Assembly: GCA_964499015.1 (NCBI GenBank)
Contig: CAZCJA010000027.1
Span: 1 to 28,451 of the forward strand
Reading direction: 5' to 3'
DNA length: 28,451 bases
From: CAZCJA01 sp964499015
GTDB taxonomy: Bacteria; Elusimicrobiota; Elusimicrobia; F11
The notes below the pieces were generated by a model. The model saw only the letters and a program-made list of their open reading frames with translations. It searched no databases and was not told the DNA's origin. Shown piece by piece: positions 1-7,445 of this stretch (within the stretch, counting starts at the first letter, position 1; every line of letters begins with the position of its first letter). The position numbers were made by a program, and so were the translations under genes.

Positions 1-541
1 GTCGAACTTCCAAAACCTTTTTCCCGGCGCGATAAACAAATCCCTTTTTTTTCACAATCCCCTCCATGTTCTTCGCAATGACCCAGAAACGCGGCATGTG
101 GCCCCGACGAACGCGACGATAATGAATGCTTCCCGTCAATCCTTTCCCTTCCAGCAACACCCCGGGGATGAGTGTGAAAGCCTTTTTCAGCTCCGGTAAA
201 AGTTCTACGAACGAGCGTCTCAAAGCGTTCGCTTTGGGATGAAGGAAGTTCAGGCCAAAGCCCTGAATTTCCAACCCGTGATTGCCGCTGTAAATGAGGC
301 GATCTACGCCCACTTTTTTAACAGCGTCATTAAGCGTTCGGCCGGAAATAACGCCGACTTTTGTTTTCGGGCGTGAAGCCAAAATCTTCAGCGCACGACG
401 GGCGGGCGAGGGGACTCGCGCCGCATCCGGCGTACGCGCAATCGGGGCCAAGGTCCCGTCAATATCGAAGAAAAACAGCCGTGACGGCGCTTGTTTTAAC
501 CGCTCGGCCACACGCGGCCATTCGGCCTTTAAATTTTTCAC
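1..541 (-). CDS. otsB: Trehalose-6-phosphate phosphatase (OtsB), C-terminus cut by window edge
   Basis: It would dephosphorylate trehalose 6-phosphate to trehalose, the second step of the OtsAB pathway, in the cytoplasm. About 180 residues are visible. The HAD motif I reads FFFDIDGT, with the two aspartates near residues 26 and 28. It is followed by VISGR (motif II region) and by GNHG and LEGKGLTGSIHYR, which are typical of the OtsB cap and core. The start is a GTG at 541-539, two bases past the otsA stop codon (545-543), with an AAAGG-like ribosome-binding site inside the otsA 3' end. No internal stop was found when I translated from the start to base 2. The close spacing to otsA indicates translational coupling. 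The remaining C-terminal part lies left of base 1. The identification is firm. Confidence 0.9.
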   Translation of the reverse strand, partial: MKNLKAEWPRVAERLKQAPSRLFFFDIDGTLAPIARTPDAARVPSPARRALKILASRPKTKVGVISGRTLNDAVKKVGVDRLIYSGNHGLEIQGFGLNFLHPKANALRRSFVELLPELKKAFTLIPGVLLEGKGLTGSIHYRRVRRGHMPRFWVIAKNMEGIVKKKGFVYRAGKKVLEVR

Positions 542-542
542 G

Positions 543-2759
543 CTAAACCTTTGTCAGCGCTTTGGGCACGCGGATCGTCGTTAACTCTGTGATTAAGTTT
601 GCGGCCCATCTGTAAATATTGTGGTCGCGCACGTTCTCGCGCATGTGCTGCATCCGCGCCGTTTTTTCCAGCGGGTCCATTTCGAGAGCTCGCTGAATGG
701 CGTCCGCCGTCTGCTCCACATCGTACGGATTGATCACAATCGCGTCGCGCAGTTCCCGCGAAGCCCCGGTGAATCGGCTCAGGATTAGCGCGCCGTCCTC
801 ATTAATGCGCGACGCCACGTATTCCTTGGCCACTAGGTTCATTCCGTCGTGGAGCGAAGTAACCATGCACAGATCCGCCGCCTTATAATAAGGCTCGATT
901 TCTTTGGCGCTGTGCTGCTTTTTTAAAAGAACGATCGGTTTCCAGTCTTTGGTCTTGAAACGGTTGTTGATCCGCTCAACTTCCGCTTCGACTTCATCGC
1001 CCAAGTTCTTGTAACGCTCGATCAGCGTGCGGCTGGGCGCGCCCAATTCCACGAACGTAAAACGGCCCACATACGCTGGGCTCTTTTCCATGAAACGTTC
1101 GATGCCGCGAAAACGTTCGATAATACCTTTGGTGTAATCAATTCGGTCGACACCGACGCCCAGAAACTCGGCCTTCACTCCCAACGCCTGGAGAAGTTCG
1201 TCCTTTGTTTTCGACGAGCCATTCGCCGCGGCAGGCAGAGCGACGCTGATCGGAAACGGCTTCACCCAGGTTGTGTGATTCTGACGATATACGTTAAACC
1301 GTTCCCAGTCGATGCGCGATTCGAGAATCCGGTCGACGGTGTCGAGAAAATTATTGCAGTGGTATTGGATGTGAAACCCAAGCAGGTCGGCGCCCAGCAT
1401 GCCGTGCAGAAGTTCGCGCGCCCACGGACAGATGCCGAACGATTCCGGATTCGGCCAGGGAATGTGCCAGAACAGCGCCACACGCGCATCCGGGCGCTTT
1501 TCTTTAATCAGGCGCGGCAAAAGCGCGAAATGATAATCCTGCACGAGTACGCAGGGCTCTTCCGTGTCCTTCATCTCCTCTAAGATGGAATCGGCAAACT
1601 TGCGATTGACCGACTTGTAATATTCCCAATCACCGGGAAGAAAAATAGGACGGGCGTGCGCAATATGGCACAACGGCCACAGGCCTTCATTGGCGAAGCC
1701 GTAGTAATAGCCGTCTTCTTCTTCCTTCGAAAGCCAAAGGCGCTTTAAGGTGTATTGAGGTTCGTTCGGCGGAACCTTTACCCGGTCCTGCTCATCCACA
1801 ACCGCCTTATCGGCGTCGCCGCTGCCGTGCGCGATCCACAAACCGCCGCACGCGCGGAGAATGGGCTCGATCGCCGTCACAAGACCGCTCGCCGGCATTG
1901 CCCACTCAATCTCTTTTCCTTTATAAGAATGAATATAAGGCTCGCGATTCGAAACAACAAAAAGCGGCTTCCCTTGAAGCTTGGTGCGGGTGTGCTCCTT
2001 AAGCCGTTCCGGTGTCCATAGCGCCTCGTTGGCCATGCGCAACTTGGCTTCCTCTTCCGCCGAAGCCCGCGCGGCCGCCAAACTTTTCGCCATATGCTCA
2101 ACTTCGCTTGTGAGAAGCCCTAAAATATCGCGCGTCCCGTGCGGGGGCTCCGGGTCGCCCTCATTTAATCCCAACCGGTACCCTTTGATCCAATCGGCAA
2201 CGCGGTAAATAGGCGCCAAAACGTTCCATCTGATAACAAGTATGGTTACGAACGAGATAAGCAGTGCCTGAATTAAGAACCGCACAAATCCTTCGGTCCA
2301 TATTTTCTTAATGCGCGCTGAAATGTGGCCGGCATTGCGATAAACAGCGGCCACACCTTTTTGGCCGCCCCCCAAGGCTGCGGGCGCAAAATATCCATGC
2401 ACTTCCTTGCCGGCCTCCGATCGATACAGCGTTTGCGGAGCACCGCTTTGCGCCACGTCGCGAACTTCAAAGGGCGGATGGTCCAAAAACTCTTTGATGC
2501 TGCCGTCCGAAGTCAACGGACGGCTTTCAATGTCATAAAAAGCGATTCCGAGCAGCTGCTCCTGCGCAATCAGCTTTTTAAAAGCGGAAACGGAGACTGT
2601 TCCTGCGTCGTTAAAGTTCTCGATAATAATCGCCGAACGGCGGCTCATCTGGTCGATGAGCGCATTCCTCTCCCGGCGAACTTGCGTATAGGTAAAAAGA
2701 GCCACAACCACCATAACGCTGGCCATAATGGACATGATGAGGCGAATTGTTATTTTCAT
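543..2759 (-). CDS. otsA: Membrane-anchored trehalose-6-phosphate synthase (OtsA) with N-terminal sensor-like region
   Basis: It makes trehalose 6-phosphate from a nucleotide-glucose and glucose 6-phosphate. The protein has 738 residues, whereas a typical OtsA has about 460-500. Residues 263-738 are the GT20 domain, with DYHFALLPRLI (~408), FWHIPWP (~430), GVDRIDYTKG (~536) and SLHDGMNLVAKEY (~635), all close to family motifs. The extra N-terminus has a membrane helix at ~5-25, an extracytoplasmic stretch at ~26-155, a second helix at ~158-178 and a HAMP-like linker at ~180-245. This layout matches sensor kinases and chemoreceptors. I infer that the synthase is tethered to the inner membrane and may be switched by an external signal. 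It is followed closely by otsB. No strong ribosome-binding site precedes the ATG. Confidence 0.93.
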   Translation of the reverse strand: MKITIRLIMSIMASVMVVVALFTYTQVRRERNALIDQMSRRSAIIIENFNDAGTVSVSAFKKLIAQEQLLGIAFYDIESRPLTSDGSIKEFLDHPPFEVRDVAQSGAPQTLYRSEAGKEVHGYFAPAALGGGQKGVAAVYRNAGHISARIKKIWTEGFVRFLIQALLISFVTILVIRWNVLAPIYRVADWIKGYRLGLNEGDPEPPHGTRDILGLLTSEVEHMAKSLAAARASAEEEAKLRMANEALWTPERLKEHTRTKLQGKPLFVVSNREPYIHSYKGKEIEWAMPASGLVTAIEPILRACGGLWIAHGSGDADKAVVDEQDRVKVPPNEPQYTLKRLWLSKEEEDGYYYGFANEGLWPLCHIAHARPIFLPGDWEYYKSVNRKFADSILEEMKDTEEPCVLVQDYHFALLPRLIKEKRPDARVALFWHIPWPNPESFGICPWARELLHGMLGADLLGFHIQYHCNNFLDTVDRILESRIDWERFNVYRQNHTTWVKPFPISVALPAAANGSSKTKDELLQALGVKAEFLGVGVDRIDYTKGIIERFRGIERFMEKSPAYVGRFTFVELGAPSRTLIERYKNLGDEVEAEVERINNRFKTKDWKPIVLLKKQHSAKEIEPYYKAADLCMVTSLHDGMNLVAKEYVASRINEDGALILSRFTGASRELRDAIVINPYDVEQTADAIQRALEMDPLEKTARMQHMRENVRDHNIYRWAANLITELTTIRVPKALTKV

Positions 2760-2808
2760 TAAACTAGACTTTCACAAATGAGGCCGGAGACGTCAACCAA
2801 ATTACCGC

Positions 2809-2838
2809 TTGACACCCTTATACGGCTTAAGCTATATA
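2809..2838 (+). promoter_or_regulatory. Probable sigma-70-type promoter of the sulfate importer operon
   Basis: TTGACA at 2809-2814 is a perfect -35 hexamer. TATATA at 2833-2838 is a good -10 hexamer after an 18-base spacer. Transcription would begin near 2844-2847, just before the first base-paired segment of the leader riboswitch at 2847. This is seen by eye only; no transcript evidence is available. Confidence 0.65.
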
Positions 2839-2846
2839 TTCGTTCA

Positions 2847-2911
2847 TTGGCGAGGATTTAATGTTCAACTTGCCCCGGCCAACACACAACGGGGGGCTAA
2901 AGCGGCAACAA
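2847..2911 (+). promoter_or_regulatory. SAM-II/SAM-V-type riboswitch aptamer, copy 1
   Basis: The leader forms an H-type pseudoknot. P1 pairs TTGGC (2847-2851) with GCCAA (2878-2882). P2 pairs GCCCC (2872-2876), in the P1 loop, with GGGGC (2893-2897) downstream. The loop carries GATTTAA (2855-2861) and TTGC (2870-2873), and the 3' strand carries GCTAAA (2896-2901). In known SAM-II riboswitches a UUUAA segment in loop 1 and a 3' GCUAAA segment build the ligand pocket of the same fold. The position upstream of sulfate import genes supports a sulfur-metabolite ligand, most likely S-adenosylmethionine. The class is assigned by recalled motif and topology, not by a covariance model. Confidence 0.72.
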
Positions 2912-2920
2912 GAAGTCAGA

Positions 2921-2960
2921 AACCCGTGCCGCTTTATTAGTTGCACGGGTTTTTTATTTT
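2921..2960 (+). terminator. Intrinsic terminator of riboswitch unit 1, with overlapping antiterminator
   Basis: AACCCGTGC (2921-2929) pairs perfectly over 9 bp with GCACGGGTT (2943-2951), followed by a T-rich run to 2960. TAAAGCGGCA (2898-2907), the 3' edge of the aptamer, is perfectly complementary over 10 bases to TGCCGCTTTA (2927-2936), which includes the left arm and loop of the terminator. Ligand-free RNA could therefore form an antiterminator, while ligand-bound RNA would leave the terminator free to form. This implies an OFF switch. Confidence 0.85.
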
Positions 2961-2980
2961 ATTTATAGGCACAGCAGCAA

Positions 2981-3060
2981 ACGGTGAGGCTTTAAAAGTC
3001 CAACTTGCCCCGACCGTCCGCACTCAGAATGGCGGAGAATAGGGAGCTAAAGCGGCAACA
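2981..3060 (+). promoter_or_regulatory. SAM-II/SAM-V-type riboswitch aptamer, copy 2
   Basis: This second copy has the same plan as the upstream one. P1 pairs ACGGT (2981-2985) with ACCGT (3013-3017); all five pairs are kept although the bases differ from copy 1 at most positions, which is covariation. P2 pairs GCCCC (3007-3011) with 3043-3047, with one mismatch at A3045. The loop carries GGCTTTAAAAG and CAACTTGCCCCG, and the 3' strand GCTAAAGCGGCAACA (3046-3060) is identical to copy 1. The linker holds an extra hairpin, TCCGC (3017-3021) with GCGGA (3032-3036), that copy 1 lacks. The ligand is inferred to be S-adenosylmethionine. Confidence 0.72.
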
Positions 3061-3070
3061 GGTTTTTGTT

Positions 3071-3115
3071 AACCCGTGTCCGCTGATTCTGTAAGTGGAC
3101 ATGGGTTTTTTATTT
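3071..3115 (+). terminator. Intrinsic terminator of riboswitch unit 2
   Basis: AACCCGTGTCC (3071-3081) pairs over 11 bp, with one G-T wobble, with GGACATGGGTT (3097-3107), followed by a T-rich run. The T run ends only a few bases before the sbp ribosome-binding site. The antiterminator is shorter than in unit 1: AGCGG (3051-3055) pairs with CCGCT (3080-3084). Confidence 0.85.
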
Positions 3116-3127
3116 TCAGGAGAGAAA

Positions 3128-4135
3128 ATGAGTCTCAATAAAATAATCACGATCTCGTTCGCTATTGGATTATTGACGTGGCAAACCGCGTTCGCGAAAA
3201 ACCTCACGCTCTTAAACGTGTCCTACGACCCGACCCGGGAATTTTACACCGAGCTTAACAAGGAATTCGCCGCGCACTGGAAGCAGAAAACAGGCCAAGA
3301 CATAACGATCAACCAATCGCACGGCGGGTCGGGCAAACAGGCGCGCACCGTGATCGACGGTCTCGAAGCCGACGTGGTCACGCTGGCGCTCGCCTACGAC
3401 ATCGACGCGATCCACGAAAAAGCGGGGCTTCTGCCCAAGAACTGGCAGTCCCGCCTGCCGCACAACAGCTCGCCATACACCTCAACCATCGTGTTTTTGG
3501 TGCGCAAAGGAAATCCCAAAGGCATCAAAGACTGGGACGACTTGGCGAAACCCGGCATCGACGTTATCACGCCGAACCCGAAGACCTCCGGCGGCGCGCG
3601 CTGGAATTATCTGGCCGCGTGGGGTTACGCGCTGAAAAAATGGGGCAATGATGAAGCCAAGGCGCGCGATTTCGTCGGCAAAATCTTTAAGAACGTTCCG
3701 GTGCTCGATTCCGGCGCACGCGGCGCGACGGTGACGTTCGTCGAACGCGGCATCGGCGATGTCTTCATTTCCTGGGAGAACGAAGCGTTCCTGGCCAAGA
3801 ATGAACTCGGCAAGGACAAGTTTGAGATCATCGTGCCCTCGGTGAGCATTCTGGCCGAGCCCCCGGTCGCGCTTGTTGATAAAAACGCGGCGCGCAAAGG
3901 CACGACACAGGTCGCCACCGCGTATCTGGAATTTTTGTACACCGAAAAAGGGCAGGAGATCGCGGGCAAGCACTTCTACCGGCCGCGCACGGCGGCGGCC
4001 AAAGCCAAATTCGCCGGCACCTTCCCCAACGTAACTCTCTTTACCATCGACCAAACATTCGGCGGCTGGCAGAAGGCGCAGAAAACGCACTTCAGCGACG
4101 GCGGCGTCTTTGATCAAATCTACTTGAACAAATAG
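3128..4135 (+). CDS. sbp: Periplasmic sulfate-binding protein of a sulfate ABC importer
   Basis: It binds sulfate (possibly thiosulfate) in the periplasm and delivers it to the CysTW permease. The protein has 335 residues with a cleavable signal peptide (MSLNKIITISFAIGLLTWQTAFA, cut near residue 23). It carries the conserved segments NVSYDPTREFY, NQSHGGSGKQ, DVVTLALAYDID and NPKTSGGARWNYLAAWGYA of the Sbp/CysP family. I chose the ATG at 3128 because AGGAGAG (3118-3124) sits at the right distance. An in-frame ATG at 3095 lies inside the leader terminator and is unlikely to be used. It is the first gene of the operon and the direct target of the tandem riboswitch leader. Whether it is Sbp or CysP cannot be separated by eye. 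Confidence 0.93.
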   Translation: MSLNKIITISFAIGLLTWQTAFAKNLTLLNVSYDPTREFYTELNKEFAAHWKQKTGQDITINQSHGGSGKQARTVIDGLEADVVTLALAYDIDAIHEKAGLLPKNWQSRLPHNSSPYTSTIVFLVRKGNPKGIKDWDDLAKPGIDVITPNPKTSGGARWNYLAAWGYALKKWGNDEAKARDFVGKIFKNVPVLDSGARGATVTFVERGIGDVFISWENEAFLAKNELGKDKFEIIVPSVSILAEPPVALVDKNAARKGTTQVATAYLEFLYTEKGQEIAGKHFYRPRTAAAKAKFAGTFPNVTLFTIDQTFGGWQKAQKTHFSDGGVFDQIYLNK

Positions 4136-4188
4136 GCAATCTCACGCATGCGCAATGCTTGAGATTGCTTCGCTTCGCTCGCAATGAC
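4136..4188 (+). repeat. Short interspersed palindromic repeat between sbp and cysT
   Basis: GCAATCTCA (4136-4144) pairs perfectly with TGAGATTGC (4160-4168). The 33 bases 4156-4188 recur identically at 27735-27767. The hairpin has no T run and lies just before the cysT ribosome-binding site. It could lower expression of cysTWA relative to sbp or protect the sbp message end. That role is inference. Confidence 0.75.
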
Positions 4189-4203
4189 AATATAAGGAGA
4201 TAA

Positions 4204-5040
4204 ATGATTTTCTCACGAAAAGATCGCGGAATCTTACCGGGCTTCGGCGTCACCATGGGCACGACGCTGGCCCTTTTGGGCCTGATCGTGATGGTTCCCC
4301 TCTCCACGCTCTTTTTTAAATCGGCGGAACTCGGCTGGACGGGCTTTTGGGAGGTGGTGACGACGGCGCGCGTCATCGCGGCGCTCAAACTCACGTTTCT
4401 CACCTCGCTCGCGGGTGCGTTAATCAACCTTATCTTCGGCACGCTCGCCGCGTGGGTGCTTGTGCGCTACTCGTTTCCCGGCAAAAAATTGGTCGACGGC
4501 ATTGTCGACCTTCCGTTCGCCCTGCCGACCGCGGTCGCCGGCATCACGCTGACCACGCTTTATTCGCCCAACGGCTGGATCGGGCAGTTCCTGTACCCGC
4601 TCGGCATCAAGACCGCGTATTCGCCGATCGGCATCGGAATCGCGCTCACGTTTATTGGCCTGCCGTTCGTCGTGCGCACGATCCAGCCGATCTTGGAAGA
4701 TTTGGAACGCGACATGGAAGAGGCGGCCGCCACGCTCGGCGCGACGCGCTGGCAAACCATCCGCCACGTGGTGTTCCCGGTTCTTTTGCCGTCGATCCTC
4801 ACCGGTTTTTCGCTGGCCTTTGCCCGCGCGCTCGGCGAATACGGGTCGGTCGTGTTCATTTCCGGCAACATGCCGCTGAAAACGGAGATCACGCCGCTGC
4901 TCATCATGACCAAACTCGAACAATTCGATTACACCGGAGCGACCGCGATCGCGGTGGTGATGCTGATCACATCGTTTACGATTATCTTGATTATCAACGT
5001 GCTGCAGTGGTGGAGCCGGCAGCGCCAGGGGATGCTGTAA
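4204..5040 (+). CDS. cysT: Sulfate ABC transporter permease CysT (CysU)
   Basis: This is one of the two inner-membrane permease subunits that move sulfate from the binding protein into the cytoplasm. It has 278 residues with about six membrane helices. The cytoplasmic EAA loop reads EEAAATLGATRWQTIRHVVFP, followed by LLPSILTGFSLAFARALGEYGSVVFISGN, the hallmark of CysT. The start ATG at 4204 has AAGGAG upstream. Its stop overlaps the cysW start by one base (TAATG), so the two are translationally coupled and should be made in equal amounts, as expected for a heterodimer. Confidence 0.95.
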   Translation: MIFSRKDRGILPGFGVTMGTTLALLGLIVMVPLSTLFFKSAELGWTGFWEVVTTARVIAALKLTFLTSLAGALINLIFGTLAAWVLVRYSFPGKKLVDGIVDLPFALPTAVAGITLTTLYSPNGWIGQFLYPLGIKTAYSPIGIGIALTFIGLPFVVRTIQPILEDLERDMEEAAATLGATRWQTIRHVVFPVLLPSILTGFSLAFARALGEYGSVVFISGNMPLKTEITPLLIMTKLEQFDYTGATAIAVVMLITSFTIILIINVLQWWSRQRQGML

Positions 5041-5921
5041 TGGCCGGTTCGGTTTCACGCCTCATATCGCAGGGCGGTCACACGGCGCCAAAACAATTAA
5101 CGGAGCCGCGGCACGTTCAATGGATACTGGTCGGCATCACGCTCTTATACTTTGCGGCGTTCCTGGTGATTCCGCTGGTGTCGGTTTTTTACGAGGGCCT
5201 GAAGAAAGGCATCGCTCTTTATTTCGCGGCGATCACCGAACCCGTCGCGCTGGAAGCGATCAAGCTCACACTGCTCACCTCGCTTGTCGTCGTGCCGCTT
5301 AACACCATCTTCGGGCTGTGCGCGGCCTGGTCGATCACGCGTTTTAAATTTAAAGGAAAAACCTTTCTTATTTCGCTCATCGACATTCCCTTTTCCGTCT
5401 CACCGGTGATCTCCGGCATGATTTTTATACTGCTCTTCGGCGCGCAAGGATATTGGGGGCCGTGGTTCATCGACAACGGGATCCGCGTCGTCTTCTCCAC
5501 GCCGGGAATCATCCTCGCCACGTGGTTCGTCACGTTCCCGTTTGTGGCGCGCGAACTCATTCCGCTCATGCAGGCGCAAGGCACCGACGAGGAAATGGCC
5601 GCGCACGTGCTCGGCGCCAATGGCTGGCAAATTTTCCGCCGCGTCACGCTGCCCAACATCAAATGGGCGCTTTTGTATGGAATGATTTTGTGCAACGCCC
5701 GCGCGATGGGCGAATTCGGCGCGGTATCGGTGGTATCGGGCCACATTCGCGGCCAAACCAACACGATCCCGCTGCACGTGGAGATTCTTTACAACGAGTA
5801 CAACTTTTCCGCCGCGTTTGCGGTGGCGTCCTTGCTCGCGTTCCTATCGGTGATCACGCTCATCGTGAAAACCATTATTGAGAACCGGGCCCGGGTTGAA
5901 ATGAAACAGGAGGAACTGTGA
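5040..5921 (+). CDS. cysW: Sulfate ABC transporter permease CysW
   Basis: This is the second permease subunit, pairing with CysT and docking the CysA ATPase. It has 293 residues when started at the ATG at 5040, which overlaps the cysT stop by one base. The open frame extends upstream to 4347, but that part is an arginine-rich shadow of cysT and is excluded. Family features are the EAA loop DEEMAAHVLGANGWQIFRRV and the segment NARAMGEFGAVSVVSGHIRG, followed by a terminal membrane helix and a charged tail. The stop overlaps the cysA start by four bases (GTGA). Confidence 0.95.
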   Translation: MAGSVSRLISQGGHTAPKQLTEPRHVQWILVGITLLYFAAFLVIPLVSVFYEGLKKGIALYFAAITEPVALEAIKLTLLTSLVVVPLNTIFGLCAAWSITRFKFKGKTFLISLIDIPFSVSPVISGMIFILLFGAQGYWGPWFIDNGIRVVFSTPGIILATWFVTFPFVARELIPLMQAQGTDEEMAAHVLGANGWQIFRRVTLPNIKWALLYGMILCNARAMGEFGAVSVVSGHIRGQTNTIPLHVEILYNEYNFSAAFAVASLLAFLSVITLIVKTIIENRARVEMKQEEL

Positions 5922-6955
5922 GTATTGCCGTTCAAAATTTAACCAAACGCTTTAACAACCTCGTCGCGGTCGACAATGTCAGCTTCAGCGTCGAAACCGG
6001 GGCACTGATGGCGCTCCTTGGTCCGTCGGGCTCGGGGAAATCGACGCTCCTGCGCATGATCGCGGGCCTCGAGATCCCGGATTCAGGCGAAATCAAGATT
6101 ACCGGAGAAGAAAGCACCAAGCGCACCGCCAAAGAGCGCAACGTCGGCTTTGTGTTTCAGCATTACGCGCTCTTCCGGCACATGACCGTCGCCGATAATA
6201 TTGCCTTCGGCCTCAAAGTGCGCGGCGCCTCCAAAGACGAACAAAGAGCGCGCGTTAATGAATTGATCAGCCTGGTTTCCTTGGACGGCCTGGAAGGACG
6301 TTACCCGTCCCAGCTCTCGGGCGGACAGCGGCAACGCGTGGCCTTGGCGCGCGCGCTGGCGCCGGAACCCAAAGTCCTTTTATTGGACGAGCCCTTCGGG
6401 GCGCTCGACGCGAAGGTGCGCGAAGAACTGCGCGAATGGATCGTGCGCCTGCACGACGAAACGCACGTGACCACCATTTTCGTCACGCACGATCAACACG
6501 AAGCGCTGGAAATTTCCGGGCGGATTTTGGTGATGGACAAAGGGCGCATTGAACAGGAAGGCTCGCCGCTCGATATTTTCGACCGCCCGGCCACACAGTT
6601 CGTGGCCCAGTTCGTCGGCGAACAGAACTTCATCGAATCGACGGTGACGGAACCGGACCTGGTGACATGGGGGCCGCTCAAATTCATCGTCAACGGCCAC
6701 GCGCTTGGAAAAAAATTGCGGATCTATTTCCGTCCGCACGACGTGTATGTCAGCTCGGAGCCGGAAACCTTACAGGTGAAAGGAAAAATAACGAAAACGC
6801 GCTTTAAAGGACCGCTGATTGAATTGTCGTTAAACATTGGGACGGAGAAACCGATTTTGGCGGATGTGCCGAAAGGTATTTGTTTGGCCAGCGGTTTCGA
6901 CGTGGGCCGCGAAGTGTTCGTCGGCATCACGGCGTTCCAGGTTTTCCCGGCTTAA
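5918..6955 (+). CDS. cysA: Sulfate ABC transporter ATP-binding protein CysA
   Basis: It hydrolyses ATP to drive sulfate import, docked on the CysTW permease at the inner face of the membrane. It has 345 residues. Visible motifs are Walker A GPSGSGKST (~35-43), Q-loop FVFQHYALF, signature LSGGQRQRVALARAL, Walker B VLLLDEPFGALD and H-loop FVTHDQHEA, with a C-terminal TOBE-type regulatory domain from about residue 235. The start is GTG at 5918, preceded by CAGGAGGA, and overlaps the cysW stop by four bases. This is the last gene of the sulfate operon. It runs up to a convergent gene with only one base between the stops and no visible terminator. Confidence 0.95.
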   Translation: MSIAVQNLTKRFNNLVAVDNVSFSVETGALMALLGPSGSGKSTLLRMIAGLEIPDSGEIKITGEESTKRTAKERNVGFVFQHYALFRHMTVADNIAFGLKVRGASKDEQRARVNELISLVSLDGLEGRYPSQLSGGQRQRVALARALAPEPKVLLLDEPFGALDAKVREELREWIVRLHDETHVTTIFVTHDQHEALEISGRILVMDKGRIEQEGSPLDIFDRPATQFVAQFVGEQNFIESTVTEPDLVTWGPLKFIVNGHALGKKLRIYFRPHDVYVSSEPETLQVKGKITKTRFKGPLIELSLNIGTEKPILADVPKGICLASGFDVGREVFVGITAFQVFPA

Positions 6956-6956
6956 G

Positions 6957-7445
6957 TCAGCGTTCGCCCGCCGGCACGTAACGCCAGGAATTTTCCGGCA
7001 TGCGCTGCAGGCTAAAGAAAAGCGGCTCATCCAAATACGTCGTTTCCGCCGAATTTAGACGCAGCCCCGTGATCTCCACGCACAACACCGCCGTTCCCTT
7101 GCCATAATCGCCAAAACCCGATTTCACCGGAACATCCCCCGGGCAAGGGTGCGTCATTTCCTCCCCGTTGAATCCCAACACGCGGTTTGGCTCGCCCGAT
7201 GCGAAAAAATTTCCGTTTGGCCAGCCGCACACCTGCTCCTCGCCGATATAAAGCCCTTCGCGATTTAATTCCATAAAGGGTTCGCCGTTCATGTTCGCCG
7301 TCTTATAAAACTCCAGCGCCGGCTCGTTTTGCTGAACATAAATTTCGATATACGTGCTGCGGGGATCCATATTTTCCGCCGTGCACGAGGCATGCGCGCT
7401 CGACGCGGCCCAACCGCAGACCACGGCCATCAATAAGCGCCTCAC
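6957..7445 (-). CDS. Exported small protein of unknown function with four cysteines
   Basis: I do not recognise this family. The 162-residue product begins with a clear signal peptide (MRRLLMAVVCGWAASSAHA). The mature part has four cysteines (in HASCTAEN, EQVCGWPN, THPCPGD and VLCVEIT), enough for two disulfides, and no membrane helix or lipobox. Its start overlaps the end of the upstream thioredoxin-like gene by four bases (ATGA), so the two are co-translated. I infer a periplasmic or secreted disulfide-bonded protein, perhaps handled by that neighbour. It is convergent with cysA. Codon use resembles the neighbours. Confidence 0.75.
   Translation of the reverse strand: MRRLLMAVVCGWAASSAHASCTAENMDPRSTYIEIYVQQNEPALEFYKTANMNGEPFMELNREGLYIGEEQVCGWPNGNFFASGEPNRVLGFNGEEMTHPCPGDVPVKSGFGDYGKGTAVLCVEITGLRLNSAETTYLDEPLFFSLQRMPENSWRYVPAGER

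Noticed and set aside
2847..3115. Leader repeats as simple tandem duplication or a CRISPR-like array
   Set aside because: Only two units, with covarying stems and terminators rather than identical repeats with spacers; no cas genes are present.
3095..3127. Earlier in-frame ATG for the sulfate-binding protein
   Set aside because: It lies in the right arm of the leader terminator and lacks a ribosome-binding site; the ATG at 3128 has AGGAGAG and starts a clean signal peptide.
3482..4117. A 211-residue open frame antisense to the sulfate-binding protein gene
   Set aside because: The plus-strand gene has a signal peptide and clear family motifs; the antisense translation has none.
4347..5039. 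Upstream extension of the cysW open frame
   Set aside because: The translation is arginine- and histidine-rich low-complexity shadow of cysT; the ATG at 5040 coupled to the cysT stop gives the normal family N-terminus.
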